A stretch of 41,886 nt of DNA from MGIIb-O2 sp964003245 (GTDB lineage Archaea; Thermoplasmatota; Poseidoniia; Poseidoniales; Thalassarchaeaceae): positions 1 to 41,886 of the forward strand of contig CAXFIU010000009.1 in assembly GCA_964003245.1 (NCBI GenBank), in the 5' to 3' direction. The notes beneath the pieces are model-generated. The model saw only the letters and a program-made list of their open reading frames with translations, was not told the DNA's origin and made no database searches. Position numbers and translations under genes: made by a program. Positions 1-8,651 of the stretch are shown here, in pieces; positions within the stretch are counted from its first letter, which is position 1; the number at the start of each line of letters is the position of its first letter.

Positions 1-30
1 ATTCATATTTCTCCGGAATAACTATCTTAA

Positions 31-82
31 ATCAAACCCTTTGATTGGTATTCTCCGAAATTATATAGTAATTATATCTCAT
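31..82 (+). promoter_or_regulatory. putative promoter/operator region upstream of the lipoprotein gene
   Basis: Positions 31-45 form a short perfect inverted repeat (ATCAAA, three-base spacer, TTTGAT). It is followed at about 61-80 by an AT-rich tract (TTATATAGTAATTATAT) that could serve as an archaeal TATA element. Near-copies of TTCTCCG flank the inverted repeat at about 9-15 and 51-57. The inverted repeat could be an operator or the weak 3' end of an upstream transcript. Nothing else is recognisable in positions 1-123. Confidence 0.3.
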
Positions 83-150
83 AAACCAAATGATTCCCTT
101 AGTATCTAGCATGGCAAAGACTCTTGAACAATTCAATTAGCGCTGAATAC

Positions 151-1971
151 ATGTCAAAGAGGATGCTAAGTTTATGCTTGGCAATTTTGATAATAAGTCC
201 GGTATTATCTGGTTGTTTAGATAAAACAATATCAGTTACAGAAAAAGAAGACTCTCATTGGTTACCTGTGGTCGAAGAAAGATCTGATATGCAATATCGA
301 ACTGATGATGTATTTAGTAGAGTATCATCTAACGGCCCATATGAAATTGGTCCTGTAAAATCCGTTTTTATTCCAGTTCCATCAATTACAGTCAGTGATG
401 GAGGTGCTGGTTTAACAGGGGATGCAGAAGTCCATCTTGGATTATGGTTGCCTGTAATTGAAGGATGTAATTACGATTCTGCAGAAATATCTGAGGATTG
501 TCAAGTACCTGTTATCGCAGAAATCGGGCCATATTATGATGATGGAGACGTCGATGCCTTGACTCCTGCTGATAGATTAGGCCGTTTTTTAATTGAGAAT
601 TTTGTTCCTCATGGATATGGCGTTGCACAAGTAAGTGTGTTTGGTACTGGAGAAAGTAATCATTGTATGGACTTAATGGGTTTAGATGAACAAAGAGGAA
701 TTGATGCTGCTGTTGAATATTTAGGCACAGCACCTTTTTCTAATGGAGCAGTTGGTATTATTGGCAAATCCTATGATGGTTCCACTCCATGGGAAGCCGC
801 AGCAATGGGTTCTGAATATCTAAAGACAATAATCCCCATGTCGGGCTTAATTGGAGCACACGATTTAATGTGGCGTAACGGTAGTATGGAAGCTAGAGGT
901 GCAATAATGCATAATGGTGTGTATGGTAGTTTTGGTTTAGATGGCGACTTAGAAGATGCTGAAAATGCTTGTGAAGGTTATTTAGAAGGATATTATGCAG
1001 GGCCCGCAGCATATTTGTCAGGAGATAATCTTGCGTGGCTTGGAAGTGATTATTGGTCTGAAAGAACTTTCCTTGACAGAGCTCTAGAGAATTATGGTGG
1101 TTCAATATACATTATTCATGGTATGCAAGATTGGAATGTTGATCCTCATATGGCATTCCCTACTCATAATATCTTTCGCGAGGCAGGATTTGATGTGAAG
1201 GGACTTTACGGTCAATGGGGTCATGATTATCCAGATAGGCAAAGTGGTCATGAGGGGTTATCAAGTGGAAGGGGTGCTGAGGCTTTTCCATTCACGCTTA
1301 GATGGGATTGGGCTGATGATTTATTAGAATGGTTCGATTATTATCTTAAAGATCAAGGCCCTCAACCGAGACTTATAGCAGAGATTCAAGATAATATTGG
1401 TGGCTGGAGAGTCGAACAAACTTATCCCCCTTTGGACTCAGAATTGCTACAATATGATATGGATGAGTGCAATGTTATTGGAGGTGGAGAAACAATTACT
1501 TCCAGCTCGCAATTATCAATCGAATGCCCATTTTTCGAGTTTGAAACTAGAATCATTGGAACGCCTACTTTCCATGTCGAAGCTACAATATCTTTACTTT
1601 CTACAAGTGGCCATTTATTTGTAGAGATGGTTCAAGCAAGTAATGGCATGCATTTAGGACATGCTGTAATGGATTTAAGATTCCATAACGGGGGTAAAAA
1701 TGGAGAATCTCTTTCACCTGGAGAAACAGTAATTGCTAAAATGGAATTTTTTGGTATGGATGTAGTAATTCCGAGTGGCGATGGTATTCATCTATTGGTA
1801 ACTCAAACCGGCGAGGATTATATTCCAAGTCCTGTATCGACAATGGCTGTTACCTTAGGATTAGGAACTAGTAGCATCTTGACATTACCAGTTTCAGGAA
1901 CTGATTGTGACGAATTATTTCTTCCACCAATGCAAGAACCATATCCTCAATGTTTGGTAACTATAGAATAG
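151..1971 (+). CDS. secreted lipoprotein, CocE/X-Pro dipeptidyl-peptidase (S15) family hydrolase
   Basis: Probable extracytoplasmic alpha/beta-hydrolase of the CocE/PepX family, whose members cleave X-Pro dipeptides or esters. The N-terminus has basic residues, a hydrophobic stretch and a lipobox-like VLSG-C, so it is probably a lipid-anchored export product. Counting from the TTG at 124, the nucleophile motif is GKSYDG (Ser216), the acid is probably Asp336 in HGMQDW, and the histidine is His367 in GQWGHD. The last 200 or so residues fit the beta-sandwich PepX C-terminal domain. The open frame begins at a TTG at 124, but ATG at 151 places the basic n-region directly before the hydrophobic core and is preferred. 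It stands alone, with the regulator gene 60 bases downstream. The family is well supported; the actual substrate (peptide or ester) is not. Confidence 0.85.
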   Translation: MSKRMLSLCLAILIISPVLSGCLDKTISVTEKEDSHWLPVVEERSDMQYRTDDVFSRVSSNGPYEIGPVKSVFIPVPSITVSDGGAGLTGDAEVHLGLWLPVIEGCNYDSAEISEDCQVPVIAEIGPYYDDGDVDALTPADRLGRFLIENFVPHGYGVAQVSVFGTGESNHCMDLMGLDEQRGIDAAVEYLGTAPFSNGAVGIIGKSYDGSTPWEAAAMGSEYLKTIIPMSGLIGAHDLMWRNGSMEARGAIMHNGVYGSFGLDGDLEDAENACEGYLEGYYAGPAAYLSGDNLAWLGSDYWSERTFLDRALENYGGSIYIIHGMQDWNVDPHMAFPTHNIFREAGFDVKGLYGQWGHDYPDRQSGHEGLSSGRGAEAFPFTLRWDWADDLLEWFDYYLKDQGPQPRLIAEIQDNIGGWRVEQTYPPLDSELLQYDMDECNVIGGGETITSSSQLSIECPFFEFETRIIGTPTFHVEATISLLSTSGHLFVEMVQASNGMHLGHAVMDLRFHNGGKNGESLSPGETVIAKMEFFGMDVVIPSGDGIHLLVTQTGEDYIPSPVSTMAVTLGLGTSSILTLPVSGTDCDELFLPPMQEPYPQCLVTIE

Positions 1972-2031
1972 TGATAAATTTATTACACTATAATCCGAAC
2001 TCTTGATGCCAAATATCGTCTCCGGGACATC

Positions 2032-3570
2032 ATGGTGACGAGTGATATGAGAGTCCATGTCTCCGTATCAGACCGTATTTTAGTCCACCTTTGGGAACAA
2101 GATCATCAAGCAGATCACTATCTTGTAACATTTGAAATGACACGACCCGGAATTGCAGAAGTATGTGCACTTCATTTACCAAATGTATCCCGTACAATGA
2201 AAGAACTAATTTCTGAAGGTTTAGTTTCAGAACATACTAGAGCAGTTAGAGGCGAAGAACGTCGTCAGAAAACATGGCAGTTAACAGACGAGGGCCGCAA
2301 AACTGCTAGAATACGTATTGAAAAGTTACGTTCAATGAAAGTATTGATTCGTGATAAAAAAGGTAAATTACTTGAGATCAGAGCCGATGAAGCATCTAAG
2401 AAATTACAAACTGAGCTTACATTATTGCAAGTTTTGATGCATGCTCAACATGAAGGTGTGCTGAATTTTGGAGATATTAGATTTGGTGCTATTATACGTT
2501 CTGAGGAGAGTAATTCGCCGGGCTCGATTTCACTACTTTCCGGTGCTCATTCAACGTATCACAATAGACCCCCGGAAACAAGAGAAGTTCATGGTCGTTC
2601 ATCAGAAAAGGAAACAATCAACAGGTGGTATAAATCAAAAATTCCTATGTTCGTTCTTTCGGGGATTGCTGGTTGTGGAAAAACTACACTTGTATCCTTC
2701 TGGATGAAAAATCTCTTTGCCTCAAACAAGGAAATAGATGCAATGTATTACCCTTGTCAGCCATGGGATACTTCACTTGGAATAGCGACTAGTCTTTTAC
2801 ATCGTATGGGCGTGGGGTCTGACGATATTTCTTCAGATCCTTATGGCATTTTAGAATCTCTTCCACTTAAACCCGGAGCTATTTTTAATCTAGATTTATT
2901 TCGAAGAAGACTTACAGCTCATTTGTTAGATGAAAAGAAATTATTGAGCAATAACTTTTCAGAGTTACTCGTTATTCTTGATGATGTCCATAATATAGGG
3001 ACCGACGGTGCTAATTTCTTTGGTTCATTGTTACAAGTTTCTGAATCAACACAAATGCGTTTATTACTAATTTCAAGGACCAATCTCGCTTTTTATGACC
3101 GTCGTGATGTACATACAAGAGGCAAAGTTGAAGAATTGATTTTGTCAGGTTTAAATTTAGAGGAAATTAAGGAATGGATCGCTGAGTTAGAAATATCAAA
3201 TGACGCCCCAATTGAAGAAATTTTTACAGTAACGGGGGGGCATCCGCTTGCTCTTGAATTGCTAGAGATATATGGCAATACTTTACATCAAGATTGGCTT
3301 AGATTCCTCGATGAAGAAATTCTTGATGTTCTACCGAAAGATCACAGGGAATTATTGGCCTTCTTAGCAGTGTCAGATACTCCAGTTCCTTGGGAAATTT
3401 TAGCTAAAGCTTCCAAATTCAATGGAAATCCTCCTAAGGATTTAATTGAAAGAGGTTTGATGTTGGAATTAGAGGAAGGTATGTGGCTTCATGAAGCACT
3501 TCGTTCACGATTATTAAGAGAAGTTGGAACTCCTCTTGACGAGAGAGCTAAGAAATTGGGTTTGAATTAA
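2032..3570 (+). CDS. winged-helix transcriptional regulator fused to a STAND-type ATPase
   Basis: Residues 10-100 look like a MarR/ArsR-type winged helix: a helix-turn-helix (SRTMKELISEGLV) followed by a charged wing rich in Arg and Glu and a WQLTDEG motif. Residues about 185-420 form a P-loop ATPase with Walker A GIAGCGKTT (211-219), Walker B LLVILDDVH (312-320), a sensor-like LLISRT (345-350) and a GHPLAL motif (403-408). That last motif matches the GxP signature of STAND/NB-ARC ATPases. A second winged-helix-like segment may close the protein. STAND regulators usually switch on ligand or protein binding with ATP-dependent assembly, so this is probably a signal-responsive transcription factor. 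No sensor repeats follow, which makes it a short STAND protein. Its targets cannot be read from the sequence. Its stop overlaps that of the convergent thioredoxin gene by four bases. Confidence 0.8.
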   Translation: MVTSDMRVHVSVSDRILVHLWEQDHQADHYLVTFEMTRPGIAEVCALHLPNVSRTMKELISEGLVSEHTRAVRGEERRQKTWQLTDEGRKTARIRIEKLRSMKVLIRDKKGKLLEIRADEASKKLQTELTLLQVLMHAQHEGVLNFGDIRFGAIIRSEESNSPGSISLLSGAHSTYHNRPPETREVHGRSSEKETINRWYKSKIPMFVLSGIAGCGKTTLVSFWMKNLFASNKEIDAMYYPCQPWDTSLGIATSLLHRMGVGSDDISSDPYGILESLPLKPGAIFNLDLFRRRLTAHLLDEKKLLSNNFSELLVILDDVHNIGTDGANFFGSLLQVSESTQMRLLLISRTNLAFYDRRDVHTRGKVEELILSGLNLEEIKEWIAELEISNDAPIEEIFTVTGGHPLALELLEIYGNTLHQDWLRFLDEEILDVLPKDHRELLAFLAVSDTPVPWEILAKASKFNGNPPKDLIERGLMLELEEGMWLHEALRSRLLREVGTPLDERAKKLGLN

Positions 3571-3884
3571 TTCATATATTTTCCAAGCCACTGGTCGAAC
3601 ATCGGTTTTGGTCTTGCCCCAGTCATCTGATCAACCACCTGGCCATTATGAAATAGAACCAAGGCAGGAATGCCTCTGAAACCAAATTTACCCATGGAAA
3701 GAGGATTCATATCTGTGTTTACTTTAGCGATTGTAATATCTCTTTCTTCAGCAATCTGATTTAGTATAGGAGCAATCATCTTACATGGGCCGCACCAAGG
3801 CGCCCAGAAGTCCACTAGAACCCATTCACTACTTTTCGTTACCATATCAAATTCAGCATCACTCGCATCTATTACTCGGCCCAT
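3567..3884 (-). CDS. trxA: thioredoxin
   Basis: Classic single-domain thioredoxin of about 105 residues. The active site is WAPWCGPCK, and a cis-proline lies in GIPALVLF, both in the expected places. It reduces protein disulfides in the cytosol using electrons from a thioredoxin reductase that is not in this window. The frame can be opened at a TTG at 3899, but ATG at 3884 (MGRVIDASDAEFD) starts at the usual distance before the first beta strand and is preferred. It is transcribed divergently from rpe across about 120 bases, and its stop overlaps the stop of the upstream regulator gene (TTAA shared by the two strands). Confidence 0.95.
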   Translation of the reverse strand: MGRVIDASDAEFDMVTKSSEWVLVDFWAPWCGPCKMIAPILNQIAEERDITIAKVNTDMNPLSMGKFGFRGIPALVLFHNGQVVDQMTGARPKPMFDQWLGKYMN

Positions 3885-4006
3885 ACTCACAACCAACAAA
3901 CTTCGAGTTCGAATTGCCCCTAATAATAATTTGTTATTTTAAATCATAACTTTAGTAGTAACTATTGAGTACCTTGGGCTTATCGTATTGACCAGAGGAT
4001 AGCATT

Positions 4007-4687
4007 ATGCAGATCGCCCCTAGCATACTTACAGCAGATTTTTGCGAGTTGGGTAATTTGATGGATGAACTGGTATCAGAAGGTATTGATTGGATACATC
4101 TTGATGTTATGGATGGCAATTGGGTAGTTAATAAGACAATTACCTTTGGCCCTTCTTTAGTCCGTAGCGTCCGTCAAAAACTGGGTCCCGAAATTTTTGT
4201 TGATTGTCATTTAATGATCAATAATGCTGAAGAAACATGGGAACAATATGTCGATGCAGGCGTCAATCTCGTGATATTTCATATTGAAGCGGTAAGTGAT
4301 GCTGAAAATCTTATTGATAGTCTTCATTCAAGGGGATGTCAAGCAGGTATTGTGCTCAATCCTGATACACCAGCATCTGAAGTGCTACCATTTTTATCAA
4401 ACCTTGATCTTATACTTGTAATGAGTGTAATACCTGGAAAAGGCGGACAATCCTTCATGCCGGAGATGGAACCAAAAATTCGTGAATTTCGTTCAGCAAT
4501 CGATAATCAAATTAATTCAGGGGGTAAATCTACAAAATTAATGATCGATGGAGGTATAAAACATCACAATGTTGCTTTAGTAAAGAGCTGGGGCATTGAT
4601 GTAGCTGTTATTGGTAGTGGAATCATAAATGAAAATGGAACAGTTGAAGAAAACCTAAAAGAAATCTCTTCAGCAATGAAAAATTGA
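4007..4687 (+). CDS. rpe: ribulose-phosphate 3-epimerase
   Basis: TIM-barrel epimerase converting ribulose 5-phosphate to xylulose 5-phosphate in the non-oxidative pentose phosphate route. The length of 226 residues is normal. The opening IAPSILTADF, the metal ligands His31 and Asp33 in HLDVMDG, His68 in CHLM, and the later IDGGI aspartate and phosphate-binding glycines are all present. The usual SVNPGFGGQ loop reads SVIPGKGGQ, a mild variant. A GAGG motif (in CCAGAGGATAGC) precedes the ATG. It is the first gene of a tight plus-strand operon: the next reading frame can open inside its stop codon. Confidence 0.95.
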   Translation: MQIAPSILTADFCELGNLMDELVSEGIDWIHLDVMDGNWVVNKTITFGPSLVRSVRQKLGPEIFVDCHLMINNAEETWEQYVDAGVNLVIFHIEAVSDAENLIDSLHSRGCQAGIVLNPDTPASEVLPFLSNLDLILVMSVIPGKGGQSFMPEMEPKIREFRSAIDNQINSGGKSTKLMIDGGIKHHNVALVKSWGIDVAVIGSGIINENGTVEENLKEISSAMKN

Positions 4688-4734
4688 AGTATTTCATCAG
4701 CGAGGTTCAAAGAGGAATGACGTTAGAGAGAAGC

Positions 4735-5061
4735 ATGGTGACCGAAGCGTGGATGGTTTCAGAAATCCAAAAAGTAGTCCCTGACGCAAAAATTGAAGTT
4801 ACTGATTTACATGGTAGCGGAGATCATTTCCATGTTCGTGTAATATCAGATTCTTACCAAGGAGTTAGGCCGTTACAAAGACAGAAACCTATCTTAAATC
4901 ACTTTAAACCATACATTTCTCAAAACATTGTCCATGCACTAGATTTGAAATGCATGACAACTGAACAAGCAGAGTCAATAATTGACACTGCCTTTGACCC
5001 TCACTCTGAGAAAAAAACAGAATTTTTTGGAGTACATATTCGTAGAGAAAATAAGGAGTAG
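4735..5061 (+). CDS. bolA: BolA family protein, BolA2-like
   Basis: BolA-fold protein. The central PDAKIEVTDLHGSGDHFHVRV matches the short BolA2-type signature GGGDHF-V-V, and the VHALDLK segment matches the conserved HALSLK helix near the C-terminus. BolA proteins bind CGFS glutaredoxins and share a [2Fe-2S] cluster with them for iron-sulfur trafficking or iron sensing; a CGFS glutaredoxin is encoded five bases downstream. Start choice is uncertain. A TTG at 4684 overlaps the rpe stop, with in-frame ATGs at 4717, 4735 and 4753. 4735 is preferred because it gives a family-typical length of 108 residues with a purine-rich GAGAG upstream. Confidence 0.88.
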   Translation: MVTEAWMVSEIQKVVPDAKIEVTDLHGSGDHFHVRVISDSYQGVRPLQRQKPILNHFKPYISQNIVHALDLKCMTTEQAESIIDTAFDPHSEKKTEFFGVHIRRENKE

Positions 5062-5066
5062 ATAAA

Positions 5067-5393
5067 ATGAGTTTTAATTGGACCCCCGATGAATTACAAG
5101 AGATAGTTGATAATAACCCAATTGTGTTGTTTATGAAAGGAACTCCTGAACAACCAAGGTGTGGCTTTAGTAATAGAGCCGCTACGGTCTTGGGTCAATT
5201 AGAAGAAAAATGGGCTAGTGTAGATGTTCTTTCAGATCCTAGAGCAATCCCATCTATTTGTGCGTGGTCGGATTTTCCAACAATGCCTCAGATTTTTATT
5301 AATGGCGAACTAATTGGTGGTTCCGATATCGCTCTGGAAATGTATGAAAGTGGTGAACTTCAAAAGATGATTTCCGAAAAATCGACAGAGTGA
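5067..5393 (+). CDS. grxD: monothiol glutaredoxin, CGFS type (Grx4/Grx5-like)
   Basis: Single-domain monothiol glutaredoxin of 108 residues. It shows the family signature FMKGTPEQPRCGFS with the single cysteine at residue 32 and Lys24 in the glutathione site. TMPQIFINGELIGGSD supplies the cis-proline and glutathione-binding segment. CGFS glutaredoxins carry and deliver [2Fe-2S] clusters, often as a heterodimer with BolA. The bolA gene five bases upstream strongly supports this role over simple dithiol reduction. The next gene follows after one base, so all four genes from rpe to the transporter are probably one transcript. Confidence 0.94.
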   Translation: MSFNWTPDELQEIVDNNPIVLFMKGTPEQPRCGFSNRAATVLGQLEEKWASVDVLSDPRAIPSICAWSDFPTMPQIFINGELIGGSDIALEMYESGELQKMISEKSTE

Positions 5394-5394
5394 G

Positions 5395-6318
5395 ATGAAA
5401 TTAATGTCGGTCAATGAAGACCGAAAAAATATGATTATAGCCTTATTCGGCTCGACATTGATTTCTTTCGCCCCTCTTCTATACAGGTATTCAGAAACCA
5501 ACCCTGTTACTGGAGCATTTTTTCGTATGGCCTATGCTCTCCCTGTTTTGATATTGATTATTTATCTTCTGGGTTCTGAAGATACTCGTAGTCGAGAGTC
5601 TCGTTTTTTGACATTATTTGCTGGATTATTAATTTCTCTAGACTTTGTAGGTTATCATACTGCAATTGATTATATAGGGACTGGAATAGCTACCATGATT
5701 GGGAACTCGCAAGTAATTATCGTTACTTTAGTAAGTTGGAAATTCCTCGGAGAGAAACCAAATAAATCCATACTTTTTGCTTTACCTGTTGTAGTCTTAG
5801 GTTTAGCACTAATATCTGGAATATGGGATGATAAACCATATGGCGAAGATCCATTTAAGGGAGTGATAGCAGGTGTTTTTGCTGCTATTTTTTATTCTTC
5901 ATTTTTAATAGTTTATAGATATTCGAATAGGGAAATGGCTCCCGCGCAAAATCTCCAATTTGATGCTACCTTTGGAGCCGCATTAGGTCTTCTTTTAATC
6001 GGAATTATGCCTTTAAATTCACTTGGAGTTGAACCAATTAATCTACAACCTGAATGGCCCAATCATGCTTGGCTAATTATTCTAGCAATTTGCTGCCAAG
6101 TGGGAGGGTGGATTGCAATAACTTATGCATTACCGAGACTACCTGGTGCCAAGACCTCTTTTGCAGTGCTTTTGCAGCCGGTTTTAACAATAATTTGGGG
6201 ATTATTGATTTTAGGGGAAGACCCCTCATTACAACAGTCTATGGGGATATTACTAATTTTAGGCTCAGTCATTTCTGTAACAATATTTGGTAATACTAGA
6301 GTTAGCACTGATGGATAA
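5395..6318 (+). CDS. EamA/DMT-superfamily transporter
   Basis: Integral membrane protein of 307 residues with about ten hydrophobic helices in two homologous halves, the layout of EamA-domain (drug/metabolite transporter) permeases. A conserved-looking LISFAPLLYRYSETNPVTGAFFRM opening and the second-half segment GAKTSFAVLLQPVLTIIWG with GEDPS are typical of this superfamily. It probably exports or imports a small metabolite; the substrate cannot be inferred. It starts one base after the glutaredoxin stop. ATG at 5404 is an alternative start. Gene order suggests cotranscription but not a shared function. Confidence 0.88.
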   Translation: MKLMSVNEDRKNMIIALFGSTLISFAPLLYRYSETNPVTGAFFRMAYALPVLILIIYLLGSEDTRSRESRFLTLFAGLLISLDFVGYHTAIDYIGTGIATMIGNSQVIIVTLVSWKFLGEKPNKSILFALPVVVLGLALISGIWDDKPYGEDPFKGVIAGVFAAIFYSSFLIVYRYSNREMAPAQNLQFDATFGAALGLLLIGIMPLNSLGVEPINLQPEWPNHAWLIILAICCQVGGWIAITYALPRLPGAKTSFAVLLQPVLTIIWGLLILGEDPSLQQSMGILLILGSVISVTIFGNTRVSTDG

Positions 6319-6465
6319 TTAGGTGTACAGGGCGAGAGATATTAGCGAGGGGATGGGATGCACTCAGCAGAACCTTACGACCTGTACGATGTTCGATGTG
6401 GGTTGGTAATTCATAATCCTTCTTGGATTAAAGCCCAAAATAAGCAGAAATCTAGGTTTTCTTCC
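6319..6465. other. convergent intergenic spacer with a possible structured RNA element
   Basis: 147 bases between the convergent transporter and MetAP2 genes, more GC-rich at 6320-6410 than its surroundings. GTACAGG at 6325-6331 and CCTGTAC at 6381-6387 are perfect inverted repeats enclosing about 49 bases of GAGGGGATGGG-type sequence. A GTTCGAT at 6391-6397 recalls a tRNA T-loop, but no acceptor or anticodon arm can be folded around it. It may be a small RNA, a 3' UTR structure or chance. Confidence 0.25.
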
Positions 6466-7476
6466 TTAAAGTACCGTTAATACTTCAGGGCCTCCATCAG
6501 TAACAATAACTGTATGTTCAAATTGGCCCACGTTTCCTCCATCAACATCTCTCAAAGCTTCATAAACTTCTAAGAATCTTATAGAAGTTAATTTCTTAGT
6601 CATAGCTTTCCATTTCTTTTGTAAAGAATCTTCATCTTCATTCGGGAATGGCTTTTCTAATAATGGATATGCCCATCTAGCAGCGAATGGCAATGTATTA
6701 TATCGCTCTTCGATATATCTAGCCATAGTTGCACCTAGTGGTTTTAATTTACCTTTTGAAAGTGCTTTACGTATTGATACATCTCCAGTAACTCTCAATA
6801 TATTTGAAGATCCAGATGGAGGTATATTTTCTACCATTCCTGAATCTCCAGTTGTATTAAATGGTTCAATTGCGTATACTCCTCCGACTTCTGCATTTCC
6901 TTTGAAACCAGAGTTTGGTCCACAGGAAAATGAAGGAATTGAGGTACCGGAATGTAAATTCCATCTTTCTAGTTGATGTCCACATAAATTCCTGATAGGT
7001 TCAAATCCTGCATCTTTTGTTACTTGTTCAGCAGCTTTTCCTATCTCATGCCAAGGAGTTCCTGGGTGCATTTTTTCTATAGATGCATCTCTTGCTTCTT
7101 TTGCAGCCTTTATCTGTTCAGTATGGTTATTCCCATTACCAACTTCTACTGTCAATGCGTTATCCGCAAGAGCGCCCTTAATATGTACTCCAACATCTAA
7201 TTTCACCAGATCTCCTTTTTCAAAGATCATTGGTTTTTCCCATCCTTCTGGAGCCAAATCATGATGACTAGAAGTAAAATGAGCAGCAATATCGTTTACA
7301 GAAATTGTTACTGGAAAGGCTGCTTGCCCTCCATGTCTTCTGATAAACCTCTCAGCAGAATCAATCACCTCTAGCCAAGTTTTACCTTCTTGAATCTCAT
7401 CTTTTATCCCCTCCAAGGTCCTTCTTGCAACATGGCCAGCGTCTCTCCACTGCTTTAGATCCGTTTCTTCCACCAC
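6466..7476 (-). CDS. map: methionine aminopeptidase, type 2
   Basis: Removes initiator methionine from nascent proteins. It has the pita-bread metallopeptidase fold with ligands Asp94 (KLDVGV), Asp105 (ADNALT), His167 (CGHQL), Glu204 (AIEPF) and Glu320 (QFEHT). His66 in AHFTSS corresponds to the type 2 substrate histidine. The insertion before the last ligand, characteristic of type 2 enzymes, is present. At 336 residues it is longer than the roughly 295 of many archaeal MetAPs, the extra length lying in that insertion. The first 22 bases overlap the end of the upstream tsaC gene, implying translational coupling. Last gene of a four-gene minus-strand operon. Confidence 0.95.
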   Translation of the reverse strand: MVEETDLKQWRDAGHVARRTLEGIKDEIQEGKTWLEVIDSAERFIRRHGGQAAFPVTISVNDIAAHFTSSHHDLAPEGWEKPMIFEKGDLVKLDVGVHIKGALADNALTVEVGNGNNHTEQIKAAKEARDASIEKMHPGTPWHEIGKAAEQVTKDAGFEPIRNLCGHQLERWNLHSGTSIPSFSCGPNSGFKGNAEVGGVYAIEPFNTTGDSGMVENIPPSGSSNILRVTGDVSIRKALSKGKLKPLGATMARYIEERYNTLPFAARWAYPLLEKPFPNEDEDSLQKKWKAMTKKLTSIRFLEVYEALRDVDGGNVGQFEHTVIVTDGGPEVLTVL

Positions 7477-8057
7477 TCTAGAACCTCCTTTTCTTTGACC
7501 AAACCCTCTCTCAAAACTTCAATCTCGTTACCGTTGGGTGATTTACAGACCGTATGCCATGCTATCAAGGTACTGGGTGTTCCTCCCGAACATGTTCCAG
7601 ATAAGAATAAGATTTCATTTTCCGAAGAAGAAAGTGTTTCCGCCGCCATTTCACAATCTTTCAATGGTTCAAAACCACTAATATTCGCAGAAGTGGCGGT
7701 TAGTGGTCCTGTTTTCTCAATAAATTTTTTAGCAATAGGATTCGCTAAAATACGAATTGCTATTTTTTCTCCACCTAGCCTTTTATCCAGCGGTTTCTTA
7801 GCAGGAAGGATGATACTCAACGATCCTTCTGGAAAAGCGGATAAAAAATCTTCTAGATCATTTGTCAAATGAACTAATTCAGATGCTTGCTGTAAGTTAC
7901 TAACTCCTATACTAACTACCATATCATTTGGCCTTTTTTTGATGTTGTATAAATTATCGAGAGATTTAGTAGTCAAAATACATCCTAATGCTGGAAGTGT
8001 AGATGTAGGATAGACAACACAATTTCCTTTCAATACCTCTTCAACTACTTTATCCAA
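7455..8057 (-). CDS. tsaC: threonylcarbamoyl-AMP synthase, YrdC/TsaC-type
   Basis: YrdC/Sua5-family protein of 200 residues. It makes threonylcarbamoyl-AMP from threonine, bicarbonate and ATP for the universal t6A37 modification of ANN-decoding tRNAs. Signature features are VVYPTSTLPALGC near the start, the KKRPNDMVVSIGV segment with the basic KxR-type motif, and TATSANISG with the nucleotide-binding serine-alanine-asparagine. It is the short YrdC-only form, without the extra C-terminal Sua5 domain common in other archaea. It overlaps the MetAP2 start by 22 bases and follows the RDD gene by nine bases. Confidence 0.9.
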   Translation of the reverse strand: MDKVVEEVLKGNCVVYPTSTLPALGCILTTKSLDNLYNIKKRPNDMVVSIGVSNLQQASELVHLTNDLEDFLSAFPEGSLSIILPAKKPLDKRLGGEKIAIRILANPIAKKFIEKTGPLTATSANISGFEPLKDCEMAAETLSSSENEILFLSGTCSGGTPSTLIAWHTVCKSPNGNEIEVLREGLVKEKEVLEWWKKRI

Positions 8058-8066
8058 AATATCACC

Positions 8067-8642
8067 CTATTTGATGTGTTTTCTATTCGCCGGAGGTAAT
8101 GAGTTAGCATGAGCAACTATTGAACCAACACGCAAATCGACATTCGACTGATGAGTATGTCTTTGAGAAATACGAGCTAAATCATATGCTCCGAAATAGA
8201 AACTGAAAGGGAAAATTAAGTATATCAATTTCTTCATTGCACGTATTTCCCACATTTTATTTGTCATTTCGGACCCATCCTCTGCTAAAACAGCCAGACC
8301 CATTAATTTTTGACCAAAGGAACGAGAATAGTATAAACCAGTATATTTCCAATACAACCAATGTGAAATTAGGATAATTGCACTCATAGCTAGTGCGTGA
8401 TGAAAGTTTGAAGAGGTCCAAAGTGTAAGATTCCACGCATTAATCATTTTCCCTTTAGAAAGTAATAGCAGAATTGTATTTACAATTGTAGTATCTAGAA
8501 TAAATGAAGTAATTCTTCTCACTCCAGATGCTAATATTGTTCCTTCTGGAACAGGCCAATGCCCTCCATCTTCAGAGACCAATGCTTTAGCGAGTGTAGT
8601 GCCACCTTTATTGATAGAAATAGGGGCATCATGATCATTCAT
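8067..8642 (-). CDS. RDD-family membrane protein
   Basis: 191-residue membrane protein. The segment SGVRRITSFILDTTIVNTILLL has the Arg and Asp placement of RDD domains. A second hydrophobic helix with ISHWLYWKYTGLYYSRSFGQKLMGLAV matches the family's typical GxSxGKxLxGL region. Three hydrophobic segments are visible. RDD proteins are poorly characterised; some are linked to sodium or solute transport. It lies nine bases after the helicase and nine before tsaC, so it is transcribed with housekeeping genes. Function unassigned. Confidence 0.8.
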   Translation of the reverse strand: MNDHDAPISINKGGTTLAKALVSEDGGHWPVPEGTILASGVRRITSFILDTTIVNTILLLLSKGKMINAWNLTLWTSSNFHHALAMSAIILISHWLYWKYTGLYYSRSFGQKLMGLAVLAEDGSEMTNKMWEIRAMKKLIYLIFPFSFYFGAYDLARISQRHTHQSNVDLRVGSIVAHANSLPPANRKHIK

Positions 8643-8651
8643 AGTATCGCC

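Noticed and set aside
6385..6405. tRNA-like GTTCGAT T-loop
   Set aside because: No T-stem closing pairs, acceptor stem or anticodon arm can be assembled around it.
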